From the NCBI GenBank assembly GCA_030743445.1, contig JASLSL010000362.1, forward strand, positions 1-7,038: DNA of 7,038 bases, in the 5' to 3' direction. The number at the start of each line of letters is the position of its first letter. Positions within the stretch are counted from its first letter, which is position 1. Origin of the DNA: Alphaproteobacteria bacterium. Lineage in GTDB: Bacteria > Pseudomonadota > Alphaproteobacteria > UBA8366. A model generated the notes under the pieces. The model ran no database searches. It saw only the letters and a list, made by a program, of their open reading frames with translations, and was not told the DNA's origin. A program made the position numbers and the translations under genes. Shown here in pieces: positions 1 through 6,367 of the stretch.

Positions 1-1
1 G

Positions 2-64
2 TGGGAATCCCAGGGCCCGGGCGATGGCGAGCTGCGCGCCTTCCTGACCCCTGCCGATTACTAA
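2..64 (+). CDS. C-terminal end of an unidentified protein (partial, cut by the left edge)
   Basis: An open frame enters from the left edge and stops at TAA (62-64), giving about 20 residues that end in LRAFLTPADY. About 16 of the 20 codons end in G or C, which fits coding sequence in this genome. It converges on the minus-strand operon, whose last in-frame stop lies at 112-110. The fragment is too short to assign a family, and I do not recognise it. A chance open frame of this length is possible in GC-rich DNA, so the call rests mainly on codon bias and the sensible convergent layout. Confidence 0.35.
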   Translation, partial: WESQGPGDGELRAFLTPADY

Positions 65-110
65 TACCAAGGTTCAGTGACAGGAACCCATTGAGACGCT
101 CGGTATAAGT
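60..110. repeat. Imperfect inverted repeat between convergent genes
   Basis: Outer arms ACTAATACC (60-68) and GGTATAAGT (102-110) pair at 8 of 9 positions. Inside them, GGTTC (71-75) and GAACC (84-88) form a second 5-bp stem with an 8-nt loop. The left arm contains the stop codon of the plus-strand fragment, and the right arm overlaps the final stop of the methyltransferase frame. The stretch is clearly more AT-rich than its surroundings. It could be a bidirectional terminator or a copy of a short extragenic palindromic element. There is no U-run typical of an intrinsic terminator, so its function is inferred only from position and symmetry. Confidence 0.4.
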
Positions 111-277
111 CACCCGCCGCTCTTCCACCAGTCGTCGGGCGATTCGATGGCGCGGAAATGCGCCAGCTTCCGGGGCCGCTCCTCGGGCAGGCACAGCATG
201 TTGACCGAGACGATGCGCCCGAACACGTTCTCGCCGTTGGCGAGGAAGTTATCGGGATTGAACAGCGGCGGCAGGTG
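110..277 (-). pseudogene. C-terminal remainder of the FkbM methyltransferase gene, beyond the in-frame TAG
   Basis: Read in the same frame as the methyltransferase and directly after its TAG, this stretch encodes 55 residues beginning HLPPLFNPDNFLANGENVFG, then SVNMLCLPEE (246-255 of the full-length numbering), and ends at TGA (112-110). From family knowledge, related proteins continue GYRLY-W-HLPPLFNPDNF, so the frame is kept and only one codon is wrong. There is no convincing independent start or ribosome binding site just after the TAG; the first internal ATG (199) lies deep in the conserved part. The whole reading would be 277 residues. The stretch is therefore untranslated unless the TAG is suppressed, or it belongs to an intact gene if the TAG is a sequencing error. 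Confidence 0.7.
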
Positions 278-943
278 CTAGTAGAGCCGGTAGCCGAGGC
301 CGAAGAGCTGCTCGATGAGGGCGGCGGACTTCTCGCGCCGGTCGTTCTCCACGTAGAGCACGGGCCGGAATGCGCGGATCGTGTCCTCGGCGCCCGCGAT
401 CACCTCGCCCTCCATGCCCTCGACGTCGATCTTCATGAAATGGCAGGCGCCAAGGCCGAAATCGTCGAGCCGCGCGACCCGGACGCGGGCACCCGTCTCG
501 TATTCGCCGAGCGCCACGCCGCCGAAATTCCCCTCCGCCCCGTAATCGATGTTGGGCACGAGGATGTGCCCCTCCTCCCGCCCCGCCGCCGCGTGGTGGG
601 TATGGACGTTGCCGAGGCCGGCCAACGCCACGTTCGCGCACAGCATCTGGAACAGGATGCGCTGGGGCTCGAGCGCCAGCACGCCTCCGCCCGGCCCCAC
701 CATGGCGGCGAGCGGCACCGTATGGGCGCCGATATTGGCGCCGATCTCGGCCACCACTTGGCCCGGCTTCACGATCTGCCCGAAGAGGTCCGCCTCACCC
801 TGCGAGAACTCGCCGTAGAGGTCGAGGGACCGGCCGACGAAGCGGTCGGTCAGCGGATAGACCATGGGGCCGTGCCGGCAGCGCCGGATCCGCGTGTAGC
901 CCCGGTCGAACAGGACCTCTCCCGGCCGCGCGCCGTCTGTCAA
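278..943 (-). CDS. FkbM family SAM-dependent methyltransferase, ended early by an in-frame TAG
   Basis: Predicted class I SAM-dependent methyltransferase of the FkbM family; members often O-methylate polyketides or sugars of surface glycans, and this substrate is unknown. With the TTG start at 943 the frame reads 221 residues. The SAM-binding loop is AEIGANIGAHT (65-75), the end of the second strand is ALEPQ (90-94), and the FkbM signature MKIDVEGMEGEVI is at 170-182, followed by RPVLYVEND (193-201). The TTG overlaps the TGA of the upstream SDR as TTGA. The next start, ATG at 865, would remove the RRCRHG segment that I recall near the N-terminus of relatives. The frame stops at TAG (280-278) directly after GYRLY, but clear coding sequence continues in the same frame to 110 (separate entry). 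The missing C-terminal fifth makes a functional 221-residue product doubtful. Last gene of the minus-strand operon. Confidence 0.8.
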   Translation of the reverse strand: MTDGARPGEVLFDRGYTRIRRCRHGPMVYPLTDRFVGRSLDLYGEFSQGEADLFGQIVKPGQVVAEIGANIGAHTVPLAAMVGPGGGVLALEPQRILFQMLCANVALAGLGNVHTHHAAAGREEGHILVPNIDYGAEGNFGGVALGEYETGARVRVARLDDFGLGACHFMKIDVEGMEGEVIAGAEDTIRAFRPVLYVENDRREKSAALIEQLFGLGYRLY

Positions 944-1719
944 AGCGTGCCGGGAAAGGAGCCGCCGTCGAGCACCAGGTTCTGGCCGGTGATGAAGCTC
1001 GCCTGATCGCTGCACAGGTAGGCGCAGGCGTCGCCGAACTCCTCGGCCGTGCCGAAGCGTCCGGCCGGGTTCTGGGCCGCCCGTTGCTCCTTCATCTCCT
1101 CGAAGTCGATGCCCGCGGCCTCGGCCCGGTGCCGGATATTGCCGAGCAGCCGGTCGGTCGCGAACGGCCCCGGCAGGATGTTGTTGATCGTGACGTTGTG
1201 GCGCACGGTCTTGCGCGAGGTTCCGGCGACGAAGCCGGTCAGGCCGGCGCGCGCGCCGTTCGAGAGGCCGAGTTCCTCGATCGGCGACCGCACCGCCGCC
1301 GAGGTGATGTTGACGATGCGCCCGAACTTGCGCTCGATCATGCCGTCGACCGTCGCCTTGATCATGAAGATCGCGGTCAGCATGTTGGCGTCGATCGCGG
1401 CGATCCACTCGTCGCGGCCCCACTCGCGGAAGTCGCCCGGCGGCGGGCCGCCCGCGTTGTTCACCAGGATGTCGGGGTCGGGACAGGCCGCGAGCACCTT
1501 TACGCGACCTTCCTCGGTGGTGATGTCGCAGGCGACGGCGGTCACGGCGACGCCGGTGGCACTGCGGATTTCCTCGGCCGTCGCCTCGAGCGTCTCTTCC
1601 GTCCGGCTGTTGATCACCAGGTCGACGCCATCGCGCGCGAGCGACATCGCACAGCCCTTGCCGAGTCCCTTCGAGGCGGCGCAGACGATTCCCTTCTTGC
1701 CCGAAATACCTAAATCCAT
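940..1719 (-). CDS. Atypical short-chain dehydrogenase/reductase (SDR), beta-ketoacyl-reductase-like
   Basis: 259-residue protein with a Rossmann fold of the SDR superfamily. The cofactor loop is AASKGLGKG (14-22), a departure from the classical TGxxxGxG. NNAGG is at 87-91, NITS with the likely catalytic Ser at 137-140, and the C-terminal GQNLVLDGG at 245-253. Aligned by eye with FabG (Ser +13 to Tyr), the YxxxK motif is replaced by Ser153 and Arg157 in LSNGARAGL (152-160). This resembles the known BKR-like SDR subgroup that imperfectly matches both the NAD-binding motif and the catalytic tetrad, so the exact reaction, or whether it reduces anything, is uncertain. The ATG at 1719 is supported by a strong GGAGGAG 8 nt upstream. 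It lies 5 nt after hdaA and overlaps the methyltransferase start by 4 nt. Confidence 0.9.
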   Translation of the reverse strand: MDLGISGKKGIVCAASKGLGKGCAMSLARDGVDLVINSRTEETLEATAEEIRSATGVAVTAVACDITTEEGRVKVLAACPDPDILVNNAGGPPPGDFREWGRDEWIAAIDANMLTAIFMIKATVDGMIERKFGRIVNITSAAVRSPIEELGLSNGARAGLTGFVAGTSRKTVRHNVTINNILPGPFATDRLLGNIRHRAEAAGIDFEEMKEQRAAQNPAGRFGTAEEFGDACAYLCSDQASFITGQNLVLDGGSFPGTL

Positions 1720-1724
1720 GGCGG

Positions 1725-2432
1725 TTACTCCTCCCGTTCTCCCTGTTGTTCGAACTGGCGCAACACGTCGCGCGCCAGCGGCACCGTGATGTTGCGGTGC
1801 GCGGCCAGCGCGGATCGGTCGAGCGCCGCGACAATCGCCCGGACGGCGGCGAACGACCGCTCCATCCGGGCGAGCAAAAAGGTTATCACGTCTTCGCCGA
1901 CGCGCAGTTGCCGGTCGTGGAACAGCTTGACCAGCACCGCGCCGATCAGCGCGTCGTCGGGTGGGCCGATCGCGACCGCGGGGGCGGCGGTCAGGCGCGA
2001 CGCGAGATCCGGCAGGTCGAGGTTCCACCGCGCCGGCGCCTCGCGCGAGGTGATCAGCATATGTCCGTCGGCCTCGGCGACGAGATTGTAGAGATGCAGC
2101 AGTGCGGCCTCGTCGATGCCGTCCGGCGCCCCATCTCCCGTTTTCACGTCGACAATGCACGATGCGGCGCCCTCGGGGAGCGGCCGTGCATCGCCTGCCG
2201 CGATGCCCGCGGCTTGCAAGACTTCGGCGCCGCTTCGGGCGCGCCAGACCTGAGCCAGATGGGTCTTGCCGCAACCTGCAGGGCCATAGACCGCGAGCGC
2301 CGGCGCCGGCCAATCCGGCCAGCGGTCGATCCAGGCCACCGCTTCCTCGTTGTTCGGGCTGACCAGGAAATCCTCGCGCCCATGGGCGGGACGATGCGGG
2401 AATTCGAGCGCGAGCTGCTGGGAGTCGGTCAC
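1725..2432 (-). CDS. hdaA: HdaA-type DnaA regulatory inactivator (AAA+, Hda homologue)
   Basis: 235-residue homologue of Hda/HdaA, which binds the DNA-loaded sliding clamp and stimulates ATP hydrolysis by DnaA, limiting re-initiation of chromosome replication. The N-terminal QLALEF (6-11) fits the clamp-binding motif. Walker A is GPAGCGKT (50-57). The Walker B strand reads CIVDV (92-96), with Val where DnaA has a second acidic residue; E. coli Hda is also divergent here. LHLYN (112-116), LITSR (126-130, sensor 1) and DLASRL (142-147, with Arg146 as likely arginine finger) match Hda closely. By eye, the sensor 2 arginine of E. coli Hda aligns with Ala195. There is no DnaA-like DNA-binding domain IV, as expected. 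The GTG start overlaps the permease stop as GTGA, with only a weak ribosome binding site, suggesting translational coupling. Confidence 0.92.
   Translation of the reverse strand: MTDSQQLALEFPHRPAHGREDFLVSPNNEEAVAWIDRWPDWPAPALAVYGPAGCGKTHLAQVWRARSGAEVLQAAGIAAGDARPLPEGAASCIVDVKTGDGAPDGIDEAALLHLYNLVAEADGHMLITSREAPARWNLDLPDLASRLTAAPAVAIGPPDDALIGAVLVKLFHDRQLRVGEDVITFLLARMERSFAAVRAIVAALDRSALAAHRNITVPLARDVLRQFEQQGEREE
1728..1734 (-). promoter_or_regulatory. Strong Shine-Dalgarno site for the SDR gene
   Basis: GGAGGAG ends 8 nt before the ATG at 1719 and lies inside the last codons of hdaA. It is the best ribosome binding site in the operon, fixes the SDR start, and suggests that this gene is translated efficiently on its own rather than only by coupling. 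Confidence 0.8.
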
Positions 2433-3517
2433 GGCGAACCGTCGTCGCCTTTACCACCGGGCCCGGCCCCGTTGTAGAGCGGGCCGGCGAGGTAGCGGCC
2501 GATTGCAAAGCGCACGCCGACGCCGATCACGGCCGCGGTCGGCACCGCCAGCAGCACGCCGACGAACCCGAACAGCGACGCGCCGGCGAGCAGTGCGAAC
2601 AGGATCCAGACCGGGTGCAAACCGACCCGGTCGCCGACCAGCTTCGGCGTCAGGAAGACGCCCTCCAGGGGCTGCCCGACCGCGAACACCACGGCGACCA
2701 GCAGGATCGACTGGGCGGAGTCGAACTGGGCGAACGCCAGGCCCATGCTGACGGCGAAGCCGGTCAGCATGCCGACATAGGGAATGAACAGCATCAACCC
2801 GGTGACGAGGCCGACGACGATGCCGAATTCGAGGCCGACCACCGTCAGCGCCGTCGCGTAGTACGAGCCGACGATCAAACAGACCAGCATCTGTCCGCGC
2901 ACGAATCCGGCCAGGGTCTGGTCGACCAGCCGCGCCTGCTCGCGGATCGTCTCGGCGTGTTCGCGCGGCGACCAGCCGTCGATGCGCTTTACGATGCGGT
3001 CCCAGTCGCGCAACAGGAAGAACGACACCACCGGGGTGATCACGATCAGCGAAATGACGCTCACTACGGCGCCGAGGCCGCTCAACACCTGGCCGAGCAC
3101 GGCACCGCCGATTTCCGCCGCCTGGCCGATCGACTTCATGACGGCTTCGCGGAACTCGCCGCCCTTGCCGACCTCGATGCGCGCGGTCAGCTCGGTGATC
3201 AGCGGCGCCGCCTTGGCCTCGATCACGTCGAGCAGGCCGGGCAGCTTGGCGACGAACTCGACGATTTGAGCGTAGAGCAGCGGCCCGACCAGCGCGAAGG
3301 CGAGAACGACCAGAACGAAGAACAAAGCAGTCACGATCACCGTCGCGACCGTCCGCGAACAGCCCCAATGCTCCATACGGTCGCACACGGGATCGAGGAA
3401 GTAGGCAACCGCCATGCCGACGACGAAGGGCAGCAGCACCGTTCTGAGAACGAACAGCAAGGCCAGGAAGACCACCAGACCGGCAATCCATGCGATCGTG
3501 CGCTGTTGGCCCGTCAT
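2429..3517 (-). CDS. AI-2E/PerM family membrane transporter
   Basis: 362-residue polytopic inner-membrane protein of the AI-2E exporter (PerM/TqsA) family. Hydrophobic segments lie at about 9-40, 56-82, 147-169, 209-228, 231-262, 271-284 and 303-338. Family landmarks include AVAYFLDP (36-43), RGQ (207-209), FIPYVG (244-249), GQPLEGVFLTPKLVG (281-295) and HPVWILFALLAG (301-312) followed by FGFVGVLLAVP (316-326). The soluble stretch at about 84-146 is the usual periplasmic insert. Family members have been linked to autoinducer-2 or ion export, but the substrate here cannot be read from sequence. The ATG overlaps the stop of the upstream phosphatidyltransferase as ATGA and is preceded by GGAGG at 7 nt. 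Its place directly before hdaA is, from recollection, common in alphaproteobacteria. Confidence 0.9.
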   Translation of the reverse strand: MTGQQRTIAWIAGLVVFLALLFVLRTVLLPFVVGMAVAYFLDPVCDRMEHWGCSRTVATVIVTALFFVLVVLAFALVGPLLYAQIVEFVAKLPGLLDVIEAKAAPLITELTARIEVGKGGEFREAVMKSIGQAAEIGGAVLGQVLSGLGAVVSVISLIVITPVVSFFLLRDWDRIVKRIDGWSPREHAETIREQARLVDQTLAGFVRGQMLVCLIVGSYYATALTVVGLEFGIVVGLVTGLMLFIPYVGMLTGFAVSMGLAFAQFDSAQSILLVAVVFAVGQPLEGVFLTPKLVGDRVGLHPVWILFALLAGASLFGFVGVLLAVPTAAVIGVGVRFAIGRYLAGPLYNGAGPGGKGDDGSP

Positions 3518-4101
3518 ACCCCTTCCTCCCCGGCGTCTCCGCCGATGTCGCGGCCCACGCTCTCGTCGAAGCTCACGAGCAGACGCACCAGATAGAAGAT
3601 GCTCGAGACCACGGTCGTCGCTGCGACGATGTATACCAGGACACCGGTCAGACCGTAATCCTCGAGTCCAATACCGGGCTTGGCCAGCAGAAACGCCGCC
3701 AGGACGATCTGCACCACGGTATTGACCTTGCTGATATAGAGCGGCGCCACCCGCATCTTCAGGTCGAGCGTATGGCCAAGCAAGACCCCGCCGACGATCA
3801 TTATGTCGCGGAACACGATCAGAATGACGAGCCACACCGCGACCCCGCCGGTATAGCCGAGGGTCACGAAAATCGCGGCGAGCATCGCCTTGTCCGCAAG
3901 CGGGTCGAGGTAAGTGCCGAGCTCGGTGATCGCGTTGAGCCGCTTGGCGAGATAGCCATCGACGCCGTCCGAGACGCCCGCCGCGATGAACACCCAGAAC
4001 GCGATCGCCATCTCATCCGCCAGCACGAGCCACACCATCAGCGGCACCGCCAGAAGGCGGATCAGCGTGATGATGTTCGGCAGGCTGCCGAGAAGGGACA
4101 C
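3514..4101 (-). CDS. CDP-alcohol phosphatidyltransferase (PgsA/cardiolipin-synthase-like)
   Basis: 195-residue integral membrane enzyme that transfers a phosphatidyl group from CDP-diacylglycerol to an alcohol. The family motif D-x2-D-G-x2-A-R-x8-G-x3-D-x3-D is present with D45, D48, G49, A52, G62, D66 and D70; the usual Arg after the Ala is Lys53, with Arg following at 54. The N-terminal SLPNIITLIRLLAVP (6-20) is typical of PgsA and CMP-forming cardiolipin synthases. Hydrophobic helices follow at about 20-43, 73-108, 127-140 and 149-177. The acceptor could be glycerol-3-phosphate or phosphatidylglycerol; the sequence does not settle which, so no symbol is given. The GTG start at 4101 has GGGAG 8 nt upstream and gives the normal family length. 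It is 20 nt after the DUF2066 gene and overlaps the permease start by 4 nt. Confidence 0.9.
   Translation of the reverse strand: MSLLGSLPNIITLIRLLAVPLMVWLVLADEMAIAFWVFIAAGVSDGVDGYLAKRLNAITELGTYLDPLADKAMLAAIFVTLGYTGGVAVWLVILIVFRDIMIVGGVLLGHTLDLKMRVAPLYISKVNTVVQIVLAAFLLAKPGIGLEDYGLTGVLVYIVAATTVVSSIFYLVRLLVSFDESVGRDIGGDAGEEGV
3525..3529 (-). promoter_or_regulatory. Shine-Dalgarno site for the AI-2E/PerM gene
   Basis: GGAGG lies 7 nt before the ATG at 3517, inside the end of the upstream phosphatidyltransferase gene. It selects this ATG over the much longer open frame that continues upstream. Confidence 0.7.
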
Positions 4102-4109
4102 CGTGCGCG

Positions 4110-4114
4110 CTCCC
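4110..4114 (-). promoter_or_regulatory. Shine-Dalgarno site for the phosphatidyltransferase
   Basis: GGGAG lies 8 nt before GTG 4101, in the 20-nt gap after the DUF2066 stop codon. It supports the non-ATG start; the frame stays open far upstream, so length alone would not have fixed it. Confidence 0.6.
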
Positions 4115-4121
4115 GCCCTAT

Positions 4122-5240
4122 CTAGCGCTTGGTGCCGAGCCGCAAGACGTAACCGCTCTGCGCCTGCACGTAGGCGAGGTCGAGGTCGCTCTGCGCCATG
4201 GCAAGGCGCAGTTGGTCGGCGCCGCCGGTGAATTTGAGACTGATCTCCGCTTCCTTGACCGAGATACGCATGACGTCGACCCGTTTCAGGGTGGAAACCC
4301 GGCCGAGACGTTCGCGAATCACCAGCCACTCGCCGAAATCGACGATCGGCACGACGGCGGTGATCCGCTGGTCGTTGTTCGCGGTCTGCAGATTGTCGCG
4401 CTTCCAGTCCTCCTCGGCCTGGATCATCAGCGCTTCGACCGCCTCGTCGAGCAGGGGTTCGAGCTCGCCACCCGGCGCGGCCGAGAAGCTGCGTATCAGG
4501 GTCCGGCCGACGTCGCCGGCGCCGTAGCGGGTCATCGACACCTGGATGGTCGGCGCGCCGGTGGCCGGATCGATGGTGAGCCGGGCGGCGGCGACCAGCG
4601 TCGCCAAAGCCTGGTATTTCTTGGCGATCGCATTCAGCCGTTCGTCGTTGCCGCGGACCGCCATCTCCGCGCTGATCTCCTCGACGTCCGAATAGTCGCC
4701 GAGCGGCAGGGTCAGCGGTAGCAGGCCCTTGGGCGCGGGGCGCTTCGACCAGGCCGCGAACCACGGGTTCGGATCGTCCCACAACAAGATCGACCCGGCG
4801 ACCTGATAGACCGGCAGGACCAGGACCGGGCGGCTCCGCGTCTCGGCGAACGGCATGTTGCGCGCGCGCATCAGCCGGCGTACCGCCTCGGGCTTGAAGC
4901 GAACCGTGAGTTCGGCGAGATACCGGCCGCCGCCGAATTTCTCGCCGGCCACCGCATAGTCGTGGATCACCTGTTGGACCATCGTGTCGTCGATTTCCGG
5001 CAATAGATCGTGATCGTTGCGCAGCGTGATCAGCTCGAACAGCCGTCGGAGCGCCTCCTGCTGCGCCCGCGCAATGCCCTTGGTCTTGGCGGCGAGCTCG
5101 TCGGCGGCGCGCTCGTCGACCGCGACCGCCGGTACCGTATAGATGTCGCGAATCTGGGCTTCGGCCGCAGCCCAGAAGAGGCTTGCGGCGAACGCCAGCG
5201 ATATCATCACGAAGCCCCGGGAACCGCGGAGATCGGGCAT
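4122..5240 (-). CDS. DUF2066 domain-containing secreted protein of unknown function
   Basis: From ATG 5240 the product is 372 residues. Arginines at 5 and 8 are followed by a hydrophobic core (about 10-25) and AEAQ (26-29), a plausible Sec signal peptide cleaved after AEA, so the protein is probably periplasmic; no lipobox Cys is seen. The mature protein resembles DUF2066 proteins: a helical part with AQQEALRRLFELI (59-71), YLAELTVRFKPEAVRRLM (107-124), RPVLVLPVYQ (137-146) and WDDPNPWFAAW (154-164). The C-terminal part (about 295-372) has alternating strand-like segments. The biochemical function of DUF2066 is not known to me. ATG 5306 would add 22 residues antisense to the purM start and spoil the signal peptide; ATG 5207 would drop its positive n-region. 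First gene of the operon, divergent from purM with only 22 nt between the chosen starts. Confidence 0.85.
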   Translation of the reverse strand: MPDLRGSRGFVMISLAFAASLFWAAAEAQIRDIYTVPAVAVDERAADELAAKTKGIARAQQEALRRLFELITLRNDHDLLPEIDDTMVQQVIHDYAVAGEKFGGGRYLAELTVRFKPEAVRRLMRARNMPFAETRSRPVLVLPVYQVAGSILLWDDPNPWFAAWSKRPAPKGLLPLTLPLGDYSDVEEISAEMAVRGNDERLNAIAKKYQALATLVAAARLTIDPATGAPTIQVSMTRYGAGDVGRTLIRSFSAAPGGELEPLLDEAVEALMIQAEEDWKRDNLQTANNDQRITAVVPIVDFGEWLVIRERLGRVSTLKRVDVMRISVKEAEISLKFTGGADQLRLAMAQSDLDLAYVQAQSGYVLRLGTKR

Positions 5241-5262
5241 TGCAAACGACCCCGGATAGAGT

Positions 5263-6363
5263 ATGTTCGGCCCCAGGTTATACAAACTTACCCGCGAGGA
5301 AGCCATAGCTCGCCAACGCCCTTCGGCCGGTCTGACCTACCGCGAGTCCGGGGTCGACATCGACGCCGGCAACGCGCTCGTCGAAGCCCTGAAGCCCTTG
5401 GCGCGATCGACCGCGCGCCCGGGCACCGACGCCGAACTCGGCGGCTTCGCCGGGCTGTTCGACCTCAAGGCGGCGGGCTACGACGACCCGCTGCTGGTTG
5501 CCGCGACCGACGGCGTCGGAACCAAGCTGAAAATCGCGATCGCGGTCGGCAAGCACGAAACGGTCGGCATCGACCTGGTCGCGATGTGCGTCAACGACCT
5601 GGTCGTCCAGGGCGCGGAGCCGCTGTTGTTCCTCGACTACTTCGCGAGCGGCAAGCTCGAGCCGGACGTCGCCGAGGAGATCGTCACCGGCATCGCCGAG
5701 GGCTGCCGCAACGCCGGATGCGCGTTGGTCGGCGGCGAGACGGCGGAAATGCCGGGCCTTTATGCCGCGGGAGACTACGACCTCGCCGGCTTCGCCGTCG
5801 GCGCGGTCGAGCGCGACCGGGTACTGAGCGGGTCGGAAGTCGCCGCGGGCGACGTCGTGCTCGGCCTCGCCAGCGGCGGTCTGCATGCCAACGGGTTCTC
5901 GCTGGTTCGGCGGGTCGTCGAGGACGCCGGCCTCGACTATGGCGCCACAGCACCCTTCGAGGTGGCCGCGACGCTCGGCGAGGCGTTGCTGTCGCCGACC
6001 CGGATCTACGCCCGGAGCTGCCTCGCCGCGATCGCCACCGGCGGCGTGCGGGGCCTCGCCCACATCACCGGCGGCGGCCTCCCCGAGAACCTGCCCAGGG
6101 CCCTGCCGGACGACCTCGCGGCGCGGCTCGACCGCGGCGCCTGGCCGGAGCCGCCGGTCTTCGGATGGCTCGCCGAGGCCGGCGGCATCGATCGGGATGA
6201 GATGGATCGCACCTTCAACACCGGCATCGGGATGGCGGTCGTCGTCAAGGCGGACGCGGCGGAAGAGGTCGCCTCCGCGCTGACGGAGAGCGGCGAGACG
6301 GTCCACAGGATCGGCGAAATCACCGCCGCCGGCGACGGCCCGGCGGTCGTGATCGACGGTTAG
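5263..6363 (+). CDS. purM: Phosphoribosylformylglycinamidine cyclo-ligase (AIR synthetase)
   Basis: 366-residue cytosolic enzyme that converts FGAM and ATP to 5-aminoimidazole ribonucleotide, step 5 of de novo purine synthesis. Family blocks appear in order: GLTYRESGVDIDAGN (23-37), ATDGVGTKLK (81-90), NDLVVQGAEPLLFLDYFA (111-128), GCALVGGETAEMPG (152-165), SGGLHANGFSL (204-214), HITGGGLPENLPR (267-279) and FNTGIGM (318-324). It is complete and close to family length. Similarity begins only near residue 23. ATG 5263 is the only ATG, GTG or TTG available in frame before the conserved region, but its ribosome binding site is weak (GGA 6 nt upstream); the N-terminal 22 residues are atypical. Followed 4 nt later by purN, certainly co-transcribed, and divergent from the DUF2066 operon. 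Confidence 0.95.
   Translation: MFGPRLYKLTREEAIARQRPSAGLTYRESGVDIDAGNALVEALKPLARSTARPGTDAELGGFAGLFDLKAAGYDDPLLVAATDGVGTKLKIAIAVGKHETVGIDLVAMCVNDLVVQGAEPLLFLDYFASGKLEPDVAEEIVTGIAEGCRNAGCALVGGETAEMPGLYAAGDYDLAGFAVGAVERDRVLSGSEVAAGDVVLGLASGGLHANGFSLVRRVVEDAGLDYGATAPFEVAATLGEALLSPTRIYARSCLAAIATGGVRGLAHITGGGLPENLPRALPDDLAARLDRGAWPEPPVFGWLAEAGGIDRDEMDRTFNTGIGMAVVVKADAAEEVASALTESGETVHRIGEITAAGDGPAVVIDG
5277..5282 (-). promoter_or_regulatory. Candidate -10 element for the DUF2066-hdaA operon
   Basis: TATAAC on the minus strand matches the sigma-70 -10 consensus at 5 of 6 positions. It would place the transcript start near 5270, about 30 nt before the ATG at 5240. No good -35 hexamer is seen 16-18 nt upstream, so the assignment is weak. 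It lies inside the first codons of purM as read from 5263, and would exclude the longer DUF2066 start at 5306. Confidence 0.22.
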
Positions 6364-6367
6364 CACG

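Noticed and set aside
158..1006. Long plus-strand open frame (282 codons) opposite the methyltransferase
   Set aside because: Antisense to a recognisable FkbM gene; no family motif, and such frames are common in GC-rich DNA.
943..1834. Upstream extension of the methyltransferase frame through the SDR gene
   Set aside because: It reads an alternate frame of the SDR with Arg-rich sequence; the gene most likely starts at TTG 943.
2615..3595. 326-codon plus-strand open frame opposite the AI-2E/PerM gene
   Set aside because: Composition rich in Asp, Gln, His and Arg is the mirror of a hydrophobic membrane protein's codons; no start signal or domain.
5241..5306. 22-residue N-terminal extension of the DUF2066 protein from ATG 5306
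   Set aside because: It would overlap purM, bury the candidate -10 element, and push the signal peptide inward; ATG 5240 gives a normal signal peptide.
5010..6200. 396-codon plus-strand frame overlapping purM
   Set aside because: Its later part is an Arg-rich shadow of purM in another frame and its first part is antisense to the DUF2066 gene.
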